DNA from: Tuctoria greenei
Taxonomy: Eukaryota > Streptophyta > Magnoliopsida > Poales > Poaceae
Assembly: GCA_036927565.1 (NCBI GenBank)
Contig: JAYESD010000005.1
Span: 150,611,196-150,675,195, forward strand
Length of the DNA: 64,000 nt
Reading direction: 5' to 3'
Part shown: in pieces, positions 20,305-31,340 of the stretch
Numbering within the stretch: the stretch's first letter is position 1
Layout of the letters: every line of letters starts with the position of its first letter
Position numbers and translations under genes: made by a program
Notes under the pieces: generated by a model
What the model was told of the DNA's origin: nothing
Seen by the model: the letters and a program-made list of their open reading frames with translations, nothing else
The model's database searches: none

Positions 20305-21145
20305 TGTCGGGGGTTGAGAACCGGCAGATTTCCCTACACTACTAAAGTGATAGGGGAGTTTGATGTTCGGTGTGGGCGCGCGGAGATTCAAGAAGGTGAG
20401 TAAGAATTGACACAGGAGACACAAGAATTTACGTGGTTCGGGCCGCCTGAGCGTAATACCCTACTCCACGGATGTGTTGGTGTTGTATTAGCAATATGAG
20501 CCTGTGATGAGCATATGAGGCGTGTGTGTGTTCTCTGTCTCTGTGTATCGTTGGCCTGTCCTTTTATAGTACAAGGGCATGCCGTTACAGGTTAGCCTGG
20601 CCCGACATGTGGCCACGGCGGTTACTAGTATTGATACACATTTAATTGCTCTTAATGATCCTGTAACGGGCTTTGAAAGCACCGTTATTGGTATTAAGAT
20701 CGTCCGTTTAAGTGTCATTAATATGGTATTAATGACACTTAATCGGGTCTTGAATTCCTTGATTCTCCTTTGATGATCCAGAGCCGTTGCGGGGTCTTCC
20801 GGAGGTTAGAAGCTGAAGATCCGACGATCGGACACGTGGCAGCTCCGGAGCATACTGTGGAAACAGGTAGCTCCGGGGCTACCTGACACGTGTCAGGTCC
20901 GGAGCTTCTCACGGTCAGGGGCTAAGTCCGGAGGTGCCATTTCGGTACATGGTCCAGAGCTTCCTCCGTGTGGGCGGTAGCTCCGGTTTGGTAGTACACG
21001 TGGGGACCTAGGGATTAACCATGTTGGAGAAGCGGGTCCGGTTATGTCTGACATGTGGGCCTTCGAGGGTCTTCAAACCAAGTAGATGATTTTCCTTTCA
21101 GATCTTTATAACCTCAAGGGATGTACGGTTTCTAGGGTACCGACA
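20305..21145 (-). repeat. 5' LTR of the Tat element
   Basis: 841 bp bounded by TGTCGG...CCGACA, a perfect 6-bp terminal inverted repeat. No second copy is in the window because the 3' LTR lies to the left, so the outer end is inferred from the TG...CA ends and from the change of sequence type. Rich in AGCTCCGG/CCGGAGCT words. Confidence 0.72.
20562..20568 (-). promoter_or_regulatory. TATA box in the Tat LTR
   Basis: Minus-strand TATAAAAGGACAGG about 580 bp into the LTR, a standard plant core-promoter sequence. Confidence 0.6.
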
Positions 21146-21282
21146 GCCACATACATACGTTCAGTACAGGCATACATATCATACTATGTCCCTCCTAGAG
21201 GTCCCACACGTCATGCGTATGTACCCACGTCTTTGACCCTTATGCACCCGTGCAACCGCGAGTGTCGACTGTGATACCATTT
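21146..21282 (-). other. Leftover of element X next to its primer site
   Basis: 137 bp with no ORF. Minus-strand TGGTATCACAG (21269-21279) lies three bases from an LTR-like end TGTAACACCC (plus strand, 21283) and resembles an initiator-Met primer site. The Tat element apparently inserted into the leader of this element X. Confidence 0.45.
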
Positions 21283-21375
21283 TGTAACACCCAAGCTACT
21301 ATGGGCTTGGTAGTCGTTACTTTTGGTAGCTCTCTAGGATAACAGACTAGCCCCACAGACCAACCCTCGCCTTTT
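21283..21375 (-). repeat. LTR fragment of element X, left piece
   Basis: Starts TGTAACACCCAAGC beside the primer-like site and is interrupted at 21376 by element B. It continues at 44650, as shown by the CTTTT duplication. Confidence 0.55.
21371..21375 (+). other. Target site duplication CTTTT, left copy (element B)
   Basis: CTTTT immediately before the left LTR is repeated at 44650-44654 immediately after the right LTR, proving both boundaries of element B. Confidence 0.93.
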
Positions 21376-22178
21376 TGTAAAATCCCAAATTTTCCTTCAT
21401 ATGAGGTTCAGTTGTAAATTGGTTGTTAACCCTAATGGAGACCAATTATAGCCATGCTTATAAACTTGATCTCATCAAATCTTTTATTCTACTCATGTTT
21501 TAATTTATTAACATGAGGAATGAACTTCACCAATAAACTTAGATTAATTCTTTTGACCTCTCTTCAAAGTTTGGAATTATGTGAAGAATGATTGCAAGGC
21601 CAATTTAATATGCAGTACCAAATAGACATTCAAATAAATATAAATTGGATATATACTACTGTATATTTGGCCCTGTCAAAAATTATTCAATTCAGAGGCC
21701 ATAAATTCTTCTATGGTTTTCTAATATTCCAAATGAACTTCCTGCAAAGTTTCATAAATTGTGAACTCCATTTGATATTTTAATTGAGATGCTTAGCAAA
21801 TTCAAACCATGTTTTGAATTCAAATTTTGAATTCTGTTCAACCAGATTGAACATCAAGATTTGAACACACACTCATGGTCAGCATAACTTGCTTGAATTA
21901 TCCCCATAGTTTCACAATTTTTGGAACTCAATTGCTATTTAAATCAATGGCACCATTGAATTTCATCCAAATTCAAATTTGAATTTGAAATTCAATTGAA
22001 ACTTGCTCCAATTCAAAATCCAATTACAGAATCATATTCTAGATATTTATTTGTGCCTTCCCACAAAATTCTAGAATATTTTGACAAAATTTGGTAGGAG
22101 AATTGAAGTTACAGAGAGGGGAAGTAGATAAGAGGAGGTGGGGCCCACTGTCAGCCAAAGCACTCGAGTGAAACCCAC

Positions 22179-22201
22179 GGGGGGGGGGGGGGGGGGGGGG
22201 G
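22179..22201 (+). repeat. Poly(G) run of 23 in the 5' LTR
   Basis: 23 uninterrupted G about 120 bp upstream of the TATA box. The same place in the 3' LTR (about 41200) has only 8 G. It is a hypervariable, quadruplex-capable tract, also prone to sequencing or assembly error. Confidence 0.9.
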
Positions 22202-22323
22202 TGCTCTGTCTCCAGCTCGCCCTGCCGATCGACGCCGGCAGCACGCGACACCGCGACGCGCATGCATCCACCGAGCTGCTTGCCTGCTTGACGCCGTGGC
22301 GCGCTCCCCTCTCCCCTCAGTCC

Positions 22324-22333
22324 CTATAAATAC
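22324..22333 (+). promoter_or_regulatory. TATA box of element B 5' LTR
   Basis: CTATAAATAC about 950 bp into the LTR. In the 3' LTR the matching bases read CTAAAATAC, which destroys the box there. Confidence 0.7.
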
Positions 22334-25300
22334 CCCTTGGCCGTCGCCATTGGACACCATCCCGGTTCACGCCATTTTCGCCGCCTCTGTTCGATTAAGC
22401 TTTCGCTAATGAGTGTAGCCGTTTCTTCTTGAGCTGTAAGTAGATAAAAGGCTTGACACCAACTCCTCTACGTATTTCATTTGGTCATTGATCGTGACAT
22501 AGCTTCTGCTTGGCATATTTTGAAGTTTCCCAGTCACCGTCGAGGAAGCCACCGAGAACCTTCATTGTCTCGCCGTCGAACACCAGTTCTAGACCATCTC
22601 CAGCCTCAATCCTTTAAGTAAAAAGGTTCGCAATCCTCTCTAGTTCATGATCACAGAATCTAAGCTTATGACATGAAGTGTAACTTGAGTTCTTGTTCGA
22701 GAACCGAATGGTTTCTCAAAAGAACAGCAAAGCTTCACGCTTAAATTCATTTCATTCTTACGATCTCCTTAAATCTGATTAGCATATAGCTTCTATGTGT
22801 CCTAAGGAAGCTTCAAGCCCAAAAACCCTGAAAGTTATCAACCGAGCATCTTATATTTCAAGTTTTCGCGGCCGCCGGTTGAAAAACCGCACTTTGCCGT
22901 CGAACTCAGCCTTGCCGGCGATTTCACCCCCATCTGACCCCCAAATAATACCCCTGGTACCCCCAGGAAGCTCCCCGACCTTTTTCCGAGCCTATTGAGC
23001 CACTCTTGAGCATTTCCGGCGAAGGACAAAACCCTAGGTCCGCCGTCACCGTCGCGCCACCGTCTCCGGCCATCGCCGGCTTGATTGGACACCACCATCG
23101 GCTTGCACGTTCTATTTTAGGGTTGAGCGGTCACGGCGAGGCCGAACGGAGGTCGATGCACCTAACTCCGGTGATGCACTGTTGCGGTTCCGACGAGAAG
23201 TGCCATCGCGTCGCTAGGTTGACGAAGGCCTATGGGCCCCACTTGTCAGCGCCTATTCGAACTCCGGGATCAGCTGCGACACTGGATCCGGTGCGGCTGC
23301 ATGGTTGAACCCCGTGGCCCCCAGTGTGGCCCAGATGCGATTGGCCGATTCAAATAAAGTGGGACCGGCCCCTTTTATTTGAAATTTCCAATAGGAAAAT
23401 TAATCAATATTCTATCCAAATTTAGAAAATCCATAACTTCCAGTAGAAATATCCAAAAATTCCCAAATAAATTTTGTTAGAACCAGCATGAAGAATACAG
23501 TCCAGTGGAGCACTTGGATTTGTATGAAAAGCCATAGAAATTTCTCAATAATTCAGATTATCTGAATGCTTAAAGAATTCATTCCTACAGTTCTGTTAAT
23601 TCGAAAATTCCAAATTTTGGTCATAACCCTATGGTTAATACAATTGATCTCAAGTAAAAGTTTCAAGCTATTTGGACTTAAAATACGGGGTTGATCGATG
23701 TTTCAAACCTCTATGTAGTTATAAATTGAGAAAAATGGAAAATCAATTTCCAGAAATTTACCCAAACTTGAAAAATCAATTTCTCCCTGTAGGAAGCTTA
23801 GAAAATGGTGAAACAAATTTTTCTAGAACCAGTGGGACCCCCTCTACATGATACAACCCTTGATAGCCATAATACATCTCCAAAAATTTCAAACAAAATT
23901 TAGAGAAGATTATTGCTTACCATAATTGTTAAGGATAACAGACATCCTTTATCATCTCCTGTTCTTTGCAAGACTCTTCTCTATTATCTCTAGTATCCAC
24001 CATAAAAAACCCAAAGTAAATTAAGAAAATTATCTATTTTATCTTAATATACTCACCCCACCTTAATCATATTAATTATTCACAAAATCATTTATACCTA
24101 GGATATGCATATCGTGTAGTAGCTCCAGTCGAGGAGCAGCTGGAAGCCTTGGAGGTCCAGCTGCCAGAAACTAACATAGACTCAAACTCGCATTCAGGCA
24201 AGCCGCGGTTTGCATTTAAGTTCCTTACAGTGTTTCGCATTTTTATTTCACCTTATGTCTTCAGATGATTGTGCATTACGTTTAAGGTGTTTCACATCCA
24301 CTTGCATGGCCCACAAATCCAATGTAGTCTTGGATAGGTCCACGGCACTGTTAAGTAGACACTGCTATGCTTATGCTCATAGAAACTCGGTAGAAGTCGA
24401 GTAGTTGGAATCTACTCACGAGATAGGAATTTTATCACACGGGAGATTCTGGAATAAGAAATTGGTTTATGAATATGAAATTGACACCGAGCAGTGGATA
24501 GGATGCAGTGAGACGTGGTCTCACGTGCGTAGCCCTGCTTGTGTTGATTGAAGACCGTTTCATGTGCGGTCCTACTGGACAAGCTAGAATTGTACTGGCG
24601 ACATACTGGAGGAATGGGCTCCAGTAAACAGACCTAGCATGATACTGGTTTGTCAAGGCATTCTGTTCCGTTTTATAGGCGTGGGTTGAGGGCAGCAAGG
24701 TGTAAATCAGCTGGTGGGCACGTCAGTGTACGCCCCACGCAGTGACCTCCTGCTCATGACGGATCGATCGGTTCGACATTCGAGTGTGTAGTGAAAGGTG
24801 GCAATATACGACTAGTACTGAATTGTTATGTAGGTACTGCTGAAAGTACTCGCTGGCATTTCCAAAAGTGCATATGTGTCGTGTTGTTTCGGGTGAATTC
24901 TGATTGCAATCACCGTCCCTCGCGGTAATAGAGTACCACTTGTTCACTGCGCCGTGACGTAGTAAATACTAAAGAAGTCAGAAGAATGTGATATATAGGT
25001 TTATAAATTGCTTGGACAACCTTGTTTGGCTTATAGATAGTACAATTAAAAGTTTACAGTTTCCCCATACTTTACCTGTAATAGCATTATGTGCTTTGTG
25101 CACGTCATATCATCGGCAAAGCGTTTCTTGTTTGATTGTGGAGTCTATGATGTGCTGTGCCTGAGGAATGTCATGTGCTAATTAAAACATGACTATAAGG
25201 ATCTACATGTAGGCGAGTCCTTTATGCTATTCCTTACCTATGCTTAGTATTCATCCTTGCATATGTCTAGTGAGACGGGTTAGTCTTGCTAAGCCTTATG

Positions 25301-25669
25301 CTCATGTTTGCAATTAACGAGTTTTTGCAAATTATACGACTGATGACGGGTTTAATGACGAGGCTACACCCCCTCCAGGGTTTACAGCCGAGTGGGAACC
25401 CTGCACGCCGCCGTGAATTGTGTGTTGCTAGTGCAAAGTATCCAGGGCATGGATGACTTTGCTTTTTCATAGCTAGTGCTGATAGCGTAGCTATGATGTA
25501 TAATTCTCTTTCCTTCCGTTAGTACTTTCAAACTTCCGTTGTGCTTGTCAATAAAGACTTGGTATTGTAAAAATTGTTCTTGTTCTATTCTTGTATACTA
25601 TCGGGTGTCGCATCGCACGACACCACCCATTGAGATTCTTGGAGGTCGGGATTCCGGTCCCCACAGGCA

Positions 25670-25681
25670 TGGTATCAGAGC
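25670..25681 (+). other. Primer binding site of element B
   Basis: TGGTATCAGAGC, four bases after the LTR end, initiator-Met tRNA type. Confidence 0.92.
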
Positions 25682-27407
25682 ATCATTGGGAACAGTGTAC
25701 TTGAAAAGAACATGTTTTCGAAAATTAGGATTTGAGTGAGGAATTATCTATATGCCCTTATAAGGAGTATTATTAGTATAAGATATAAAGGTGGTAAACT
25801 AACTTATATGTTATTAATTCTGTAACGCTGATGTCAGGTAAGAGGTAAGGTACGCCACCGTAAGCGGATCAATTGCGGTAAGCTCACCATGCGAGAGGTA
25901 GAATGGAAGTTTTTCCGTGGCATGGCACGAAAATGTTAATAGGAGTCTCTGAAGCTTTCTATGTTTCTGAGAACCTATGAAACGCGGTACCCCCAGCGTG
26001 CTTCAAAATTAGTGGGAGCCCCCGTGGGGTGGTGTATAACACAATAGTATGCCTCTCTAGAATCATTCATATTGTATGGGAGCATGCGAAACACATATGC
26101 CCGAGCCTGTATAAGCTGGTTCGTACGGGAGTCCTTGCTGCATAGACGTATTTACAGCCATGTACCTCGAGACATGACCTCGCTCGAGGGCGACTCACAC
26201 CAGAGTCGTATGCAATTATTTTCATATGTATTATTGTTACTGCTCGTCGTGTTTCGCCGTGCCGCCCTTGAGGTGTGAAAGTGTGAAAGGGGATTGTTTG
26301 TCTTTTGCAGCATTGACTACGGTAGCGACCCGTGTATCACACATTTGCGAGTGAATGATACTAGGACCACCTATAAATGTATCTGGAAATAACCGGTTAG
26401 AATTTTCTTTGGTGAGGCATGTAGTACCGTCGGTATCAACTTTGATACTTGACCACCCCCAACAACATGAAAATTGGATGTATTATATTTTTGGGAAGTA
26501 CGACTATCAGGTGCTGGTAGGTTTGGACTCCGCAAAGATAAAAATTCGATTCATCATGGGGTTAGCACCAAGATTCTTGATTTCTGGCCAAAGTTTGCTC
26601 AACTTCGCCAGGTTGTAATCTTGGTTAGTTTAAAATAAACATACGGTTAGGATATATGGATGAAAATTTCTCGAAGTTCTCTACAACTTTTCTGTTGACC
26701 ATCAAGGCAGAAAAGCTTAATAATCTATTGAAATTTGGAGTATGCTTAAACTACTCTAGATAACCCTACCGTTGTACCAGTCTCAGTAATTCTGCAATAA
26801 CTCACTATAGAAAAAGCTTCTGCCTTATTGTGATATATATCTGAAAATGGGAGAAGCCTATCTACAGTTTTGTTATTTAAAGTTCCTCTTGATTCAAATT
26901 GGAGGAAATTCAAATTTCGAGCTCAAAACAGTGAACTGCAGGACTGCTGTTGAACAACCATCAGTTCATCTGTCAAGTTTAGGTAGCTTTTGTTTTTGAT
27001 CCAAAACAATGACATGATCATATATATACCTTTCTGGAAATATTAGCAAGTCCTCTATCAACTTCGTGTTGTACTTGTGGCCTAAATCTTGGTATAGCCG
27101 TGTTAAATTACTAGGGTTGCAAACTTGGTTCTGGCGAATCAGAACTTGGAAGAGTTGGCACATAGTTTCAAATTAACACACTATACCTAAGTAACAAATC
27201 TTTTATGGCCGAAATCTTTTACGTCTGGATTGCTAACTTGATGTTATACAATGTTTATTTTGTTATTACCCCCATATATTGAAATGTTATACCTGTATAA
27301 CTTGTGGAAATCACCACATATACAGGAGGGGTTCTGTCAAAATTTCCAGAAAATATGGGTCAATTTAAACCTGTATAGACTCTATTTCCTAGCTCACCTG
27401 GAGCTGT
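25682..27407 (+). other. Leader of element B, no gene seen
   Basis: About 1.7 kb, AT-rich, stops in all frames, no repeat or structure that I can name. It is much longer than the leader of element A, where ORF0 starts 145 nt after the primer site. Confidence 0.5.
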
Positions 27408-28582
27408 ATGAATACAATCTTGAAAGTTTGTAAAGTGTACTACAACTTTTATATTCAAACAAACATCTGCTTCGGATGTTTCCAGTATGAAAATTTTGAA
27501 TTTATACAGGAAGGTCAGCTGGAACAGACTGTGATTACAACTCCAGTTTTAAATTTTCTTAAACTGTTGAGAGTTGGAAACCTTCTCATGGCTCCTGTAT
27601 CTTTTTCACAGATAGCTGATTCAATAGTATACTTACCTAACAGATGGGTGTTCACGAAGTGTATGCTTCTGAAGGGTTCTCCGGATTTGTTGATCGCAAT
27701 GCTTCAATGGTTCGGGTATCGTGAAATACCGGACTATTGGGGCAAGGAGATCGATGATGGAGGGGTAACGAGGTGCACCATTTATGTCAATGTGCCTGCT
27801 GCTTCATTGAATATTGGATGGGCCCCTTTTTCCATCCAAGAGCAAGGGATTCAATTGGAAGACACGTGGTGTTATGGCACAAGTGTGGCCATCATGAGGT
27901 TTTGCAAACTTCATTACCATGCTATGACTAGCACTCCATTCGAGCTCTTTCCGGTTTACGGTAGAGCCGGTGACGAGTGGGCAAGTCGGATGGTTGCAGC
28001 ATATGGGCATACTGAAGAAGTACCCAAGATGATTTTAGCATCATATGCGGCATCAAGCTGTCAGGAAAGCCTAGATCAGCATGTTAGCCTGGGAAAAATG
28101 ATGCGTGACCTGAAACAGGCCTTGATTCGAGGGGATAACTTTGAAGGTGCCAACGAATCACTTAGGGCAACGGTTGCTCCTCAAAATCGCCGTTTAAACT
28201 TAAGGGAGAAGCAGTGGCACCAGGCTGTTCAAGCTCGATCGGAGGCTCACATGAAAACACAACACGCAAAAAGCACGTTGGAAGCGAGTCAACTTGAGGT
28301 GCAACTGTTGGATGAACAGCTGAGTGAGGTGACTCAAGAAAGGTATCAATGCAGAGGGGAAACTCAGGATCTGAAGTCCGGTTGCAAAAATGCATAGAAG
28401 GAATTGGAAGACTTGAGGATGTTTCTTCTGCAGGCCGATGTGGAATCTTTAGTTGTCGCGATGTCATCAATATTGGGTGGGGTAGCAATTCTTGCTCCGC
28501 AACCGCACCTGTGGCACCAACATCGAATGACGACGAAGAAGAAGATCCCGAGGAACTCGAGTACGTTGATGAAAGCATCTAG
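27408..28582 (+). pseudogene. ORF0 of element B (decayed homologue of element A ORF0)
   Basis: An open frame runs 27408-28397. The part resembling element A ORF0 begins only near 27662 (MLLKGSPDLLIAML), so the true start is probably there. Parallels with A, in order: IPDYWGKEID against RPEYVGHEFM; CTIYVNVP against CEVTVHIG; a Trp/Pro segment; a small-residue helix with FCKLHYH against LCHMF; STPFELFPV against STPMKYFPP; then a heptad-rich coiled coil (about 28090-28380). A TAG at 28395-28397 breaks the frame, which then stays open. A further frame change leads to an acidic tail (DDEEEDPEELEYVDE) ending at 28582, matching the EEEDPE tail of A. The copia element inserted just after its end. Function unknown. 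Confidence 0.68.
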
Positions 28583-28933
28583 GCCTCCATGAGCTATGGT
28601 TTCGGTGATTAATGACAACCGTTGGATATTACTAATGAGTTTGTGGATGCAAGGTCTCTCATATCACTCATCACACTTAATGAACTCTATATGTATATCA
28701 TCTACTGCTCATTGGATATAATTGGAGACCCCTAAACAAACTATTTCACGAGGTCAATCGATTTTTATGAAGAATAAAAGAAAAAGCTCATATGTCAAAG
28801 TTATTCCATCGAAATTGACAACACCCAAGACTTGGTAATAATCAGAAGAATATTTAGAACCAATGTATAAGAGGTCACTCGAGCAAATTCCAAAAGAATC
28901 ACTTAGAACAACTCGAAGTAGAGAAAATCAACT

Positions 28934-29308
28934 CATCGGATCAACCGATGATTCCAGAAAACAATACATCGGTCGAGTTGGTTTAACATAAGAAAAAGAC
29001 CTCAGAACTAAGTACTCACTGGATCATCCGACGATGAAGAAAGTGTTACGTCAGTCAATCATTCCAGTAAGCAATTACCCTGGACCAAGTGTAACACCAG
29101 GCCATCTGATGTACAACTATAACACATCGGTCAATCACTCCAGTAAGCATTATTTTTGGACCATTCTGGATGAAGTGTCACCGGATCATTCGATGATGAG
29201 GCAAGTGTTACATCGGTCGATCAACGGTCATATCTAACACAGTGACATCAGCTAATTTGGATTCGACCGATGACAACTGAAGGGAGAACATCGGATCATC
29301 CGATGTTC
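28934..29308. repeat. Cluster of CATCGGATCATCCGATG-type palindromes in copia LTR
   Basis: Five or more near-palindromic words (28934-28950, about 29018-29036, 29098-29112, 29180-29198, 29287-29308) lie upstream of the TATA box. They recur at about 34347-34730 in the other LTR. Confidence 0.75.
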
Positions 29309-29360
29309 GCAGAATAGTGATGTCAGTCTACTTTTCCAACAGCTATTTCGTGGAGGCTGG

Positions 29361-29370
29361 CTATTTATAC
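29361..29370 (+). promoter_or_regulatory. TATA-like box of nested copia 5' LTR
   Basis: CTATTTATAC, conserved in the 3' LTR at 34778-34787. Confidence 0.55.
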
Positions 29371-30035
29371 CCCTTCAACCAGTCATTTCAAGATGTCTTG
29401 ATACCCAGAGCTACTCTACACATTACCAAGCATTCAAGACATTGTGCTACCACTTATACATCATTTACACTACTTGTACACCAAGAGATAGGCTAGAACT
29501 TGCTAGAGATGATGCTTGTGTGCTTCCATTCTTGGTAATTAGAGTCTCTAGAGTAGTGAGAGCTGTAAGGGAATGTCTCATGGTGATTGTATTCACCATG
29601 CAACAGTCGGTGATTGGAGAGAGCCTTCCGGAGCTTGCCAAGTTGGTTGTGGAAGCCCGAAGGATCGAACGTGTACAAGGCTTGAGCTCCACCTTGCCGA
29701 GTTGGCGAACGGAGACTTTTAGTTAAGATCCCTGGTCTCGGTGACTTGGGAGTGGCTATACCCTTTGGTGGGTGCCACAATGTCGATGTAGGAAGATCCT
29801 GAGGATCTTGCCGAACCACGGGAGAAATCATCGTGTCCTCGTGTCTCCTTAGGAGTTTGCGCTTTTTTCCTCTCCCGTTACACTTATGCATTTCATATAC
29901 CGCAATCTTACTATTCACATAAATGCATAGTTTGTTTGCATAGGGAATTGAGCTTTTAGTTGTCAAGTTTTTATTGCTTTAATTTTTGAAAAGAATCCCA
30001 ATTCACCCCCCTCTTGGGCATTCGATCCTTAAAAT

Positions 30036-30047
30036 TGGTATCAGAGC
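30036..30047 (+). other. Primer binding site of nested copia
   Basis: TGGTATCAGAGC two bases after the LTR end. Confidence 0.9.
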
Positions 30048-30092
30048 AAGGTTGCTCATTGGATCATTCTAGCTTCCCGCTAGAGAGCTAAA

Positions 30093-31340
30093 ATGGCCAT
30101 GATTGGGGGTTCAGTTCCTATCTTCGAGGGCAGGAACTTTGCCTATTGGAAAGCACGCATGCGTGCTTATCTAGAGGCTATTGCTCCCGAGGTATGGGAA
30201 GCGACCCATGCAGGGTTTGGTGAGCACAACTATCTAGGTGATCAAGTAAAGTGGGATGCAAAAGCTAGAAATGCAATTTCTGAATGCATTAGTCAAAATG
30301 TGTTTGCTAGGATTGCTAGTAAGGAAAAAGCTTGTGAAATTTGGGCTTGCTTGATTGAAATTCATGAGGGTTCTTCTCGTGTCAAAGAACTGAAGTATCA
30401 TATGCTTAAGGCCAAATATGATGAGTTCAAAATGCTACCTCATGAAAATGTCAATGAAATGTTTTCTCGCTTAAATGTGCTTATTGAGGAAATTAATGCT
30501 CTAGATATTGCTTCTCTTGGCAAGGGACTCATCAACTGCAAGATTCTTATGCTCCTTCCTAAGCCAAAGTACAACATCATCAACTCCATGCTTCAAAAAG
30601 GAATCTCTTGATCATTATGAAGTTTTGGAACTTATTGGAGAGATTCACGCTCATGAGATGAGTGTACTTGGGATGATGGAGGAATCATCTTCAAAGACAA
30701 TTTCTCTAGAGGCTTTCGCCAAGAAAACAAGTCTCAAGAAAAAGAAAGTGGCCGAGCCTAGCTCAAGTGAAGAAGAGCAAGCCTCAAGTGAAGATGACGA
30801 TGATGAGCTTGCATTGATGATGAGAAAGTTCTCTCGCTTGAACTCTAAGATTGCCATGAAGGGATACACTTTTGATCCCAAAAAGAAAGCATTTCTACCA
30901 AGGAGAGATGACAACAAGACTTGCTATAATTGTGGTGATCAAGGCCACATCTCCTATGATTGTCCAAAACCGGACAAAAGAAGAGAGAACCACAAGGGCA
31001 AGCATCGCAAGCTTGAGGATAGTGAGGATGATGTAGAGGACAAGCCCAAACCAAGATTCTTGGGGAAGAAAAAGCATGAAAAAGGCAAAAAGGCAAAACT
31101 CTTCCCAAAAAAGAGAAAAGGTCCATAGAAGGTGTTCATGTGTGAGGCAAATGAATGGATCACCAACAAAGAATCTAGTGATGAAGAGAGTGAAGCGGAA
31201 GAAGAGAGCTTGGCTGGCTTTGCCATTGCCAACAATGATGATTCATCTCTTCGTCCACATCCCATGTTCCTTATGGCAAAAGGTAACACCAAGGTATGTG
31301 ATGATTCTAGCTATGATGAGTTTCCCCCGATGACTTAGAT
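30093..31340 (+). pseudogene. Gag (capsid and first zinc knuckle) of nested copia
   Basis: ATG at 30093. A UBN2/copia-type capsid (FEGRNFAYWKARMRAYL, then NAISECISQNVF and WACLIEIHEGSSRVKELK) runs to a frameshift near 30600. In the next frame come a Ser/acidic stretch, MRKFSRLNSKI, a CCHC knuckle (CYNCGDQGHISYDC) and a very Lys-rich region. A TAG at 31126-31128 breaks it and the frame continues to 31338. This is the layout of SIRE/Maximus Gag. Confidence 0.87.

Larger units (their letters stand above)
10170..21145 (-). mobile_element. Tat-lineage Ty3/gypsy element (right part; interrupted by element A)
   Basis: On the minus strand from the right: LTR 20305-21145, primer site 20285-20302, gag, protease, RT, RNase H, a second archaeal-type RNase H, integrase, then a long 3' region carrying a plus-strand gene. 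A second RNase H before integrase and an antisense gene after pol are hallmarks of the Tat lineage. Its 3' LTR must lie left of the window beyond element A. The coding parts hold several stops and frameshifts, so the element is dead, but nearly all domains are still readable. Confidence 0.88.
21376..25665 (+). repeat. 5' LTR of element B
   Basis: 4290 bp, TGTAAAATCCC...GGTCCCCACA. The same sequence returns at 40395-44649. It contains a TATA box, a 23-G run and no credible ORF. Most of its length is AT-rich and non-coding. Confidence 0.95.
28590..30033 (+). repeat. 5' LTR of nested copia
   Basis: About 1.44 kb, starting near TGAGCTATGG or a few bases later and ending ATTCGATCCTTAAA. It has a CTATTTATAC TATA box (29361-29370) and a cluster of CGGATCATCCG-type palindromes at about 28934-29308. 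Confidence 0.85.

Noticed and set aside
22138..22360. ORFs encoding Gly or Pro runs around the poly(G) tract
   Set aside because: Products of the homopolymer read in three frames.
25682..27407. Possible extra gene in the long leader of element B
   Set aside because: Stops are dense in all frames and no motif was recognised; left as non-coding.
28549..28605. Target duplication for the nested copia (TCGAG on both sides)
   Set aside because: CTCGAG at about 28556 and GTCGAG at 35456 look alike, but the left one lies within the ORF0 tail, over 30 bp from the LTR start, so it is probably chance.
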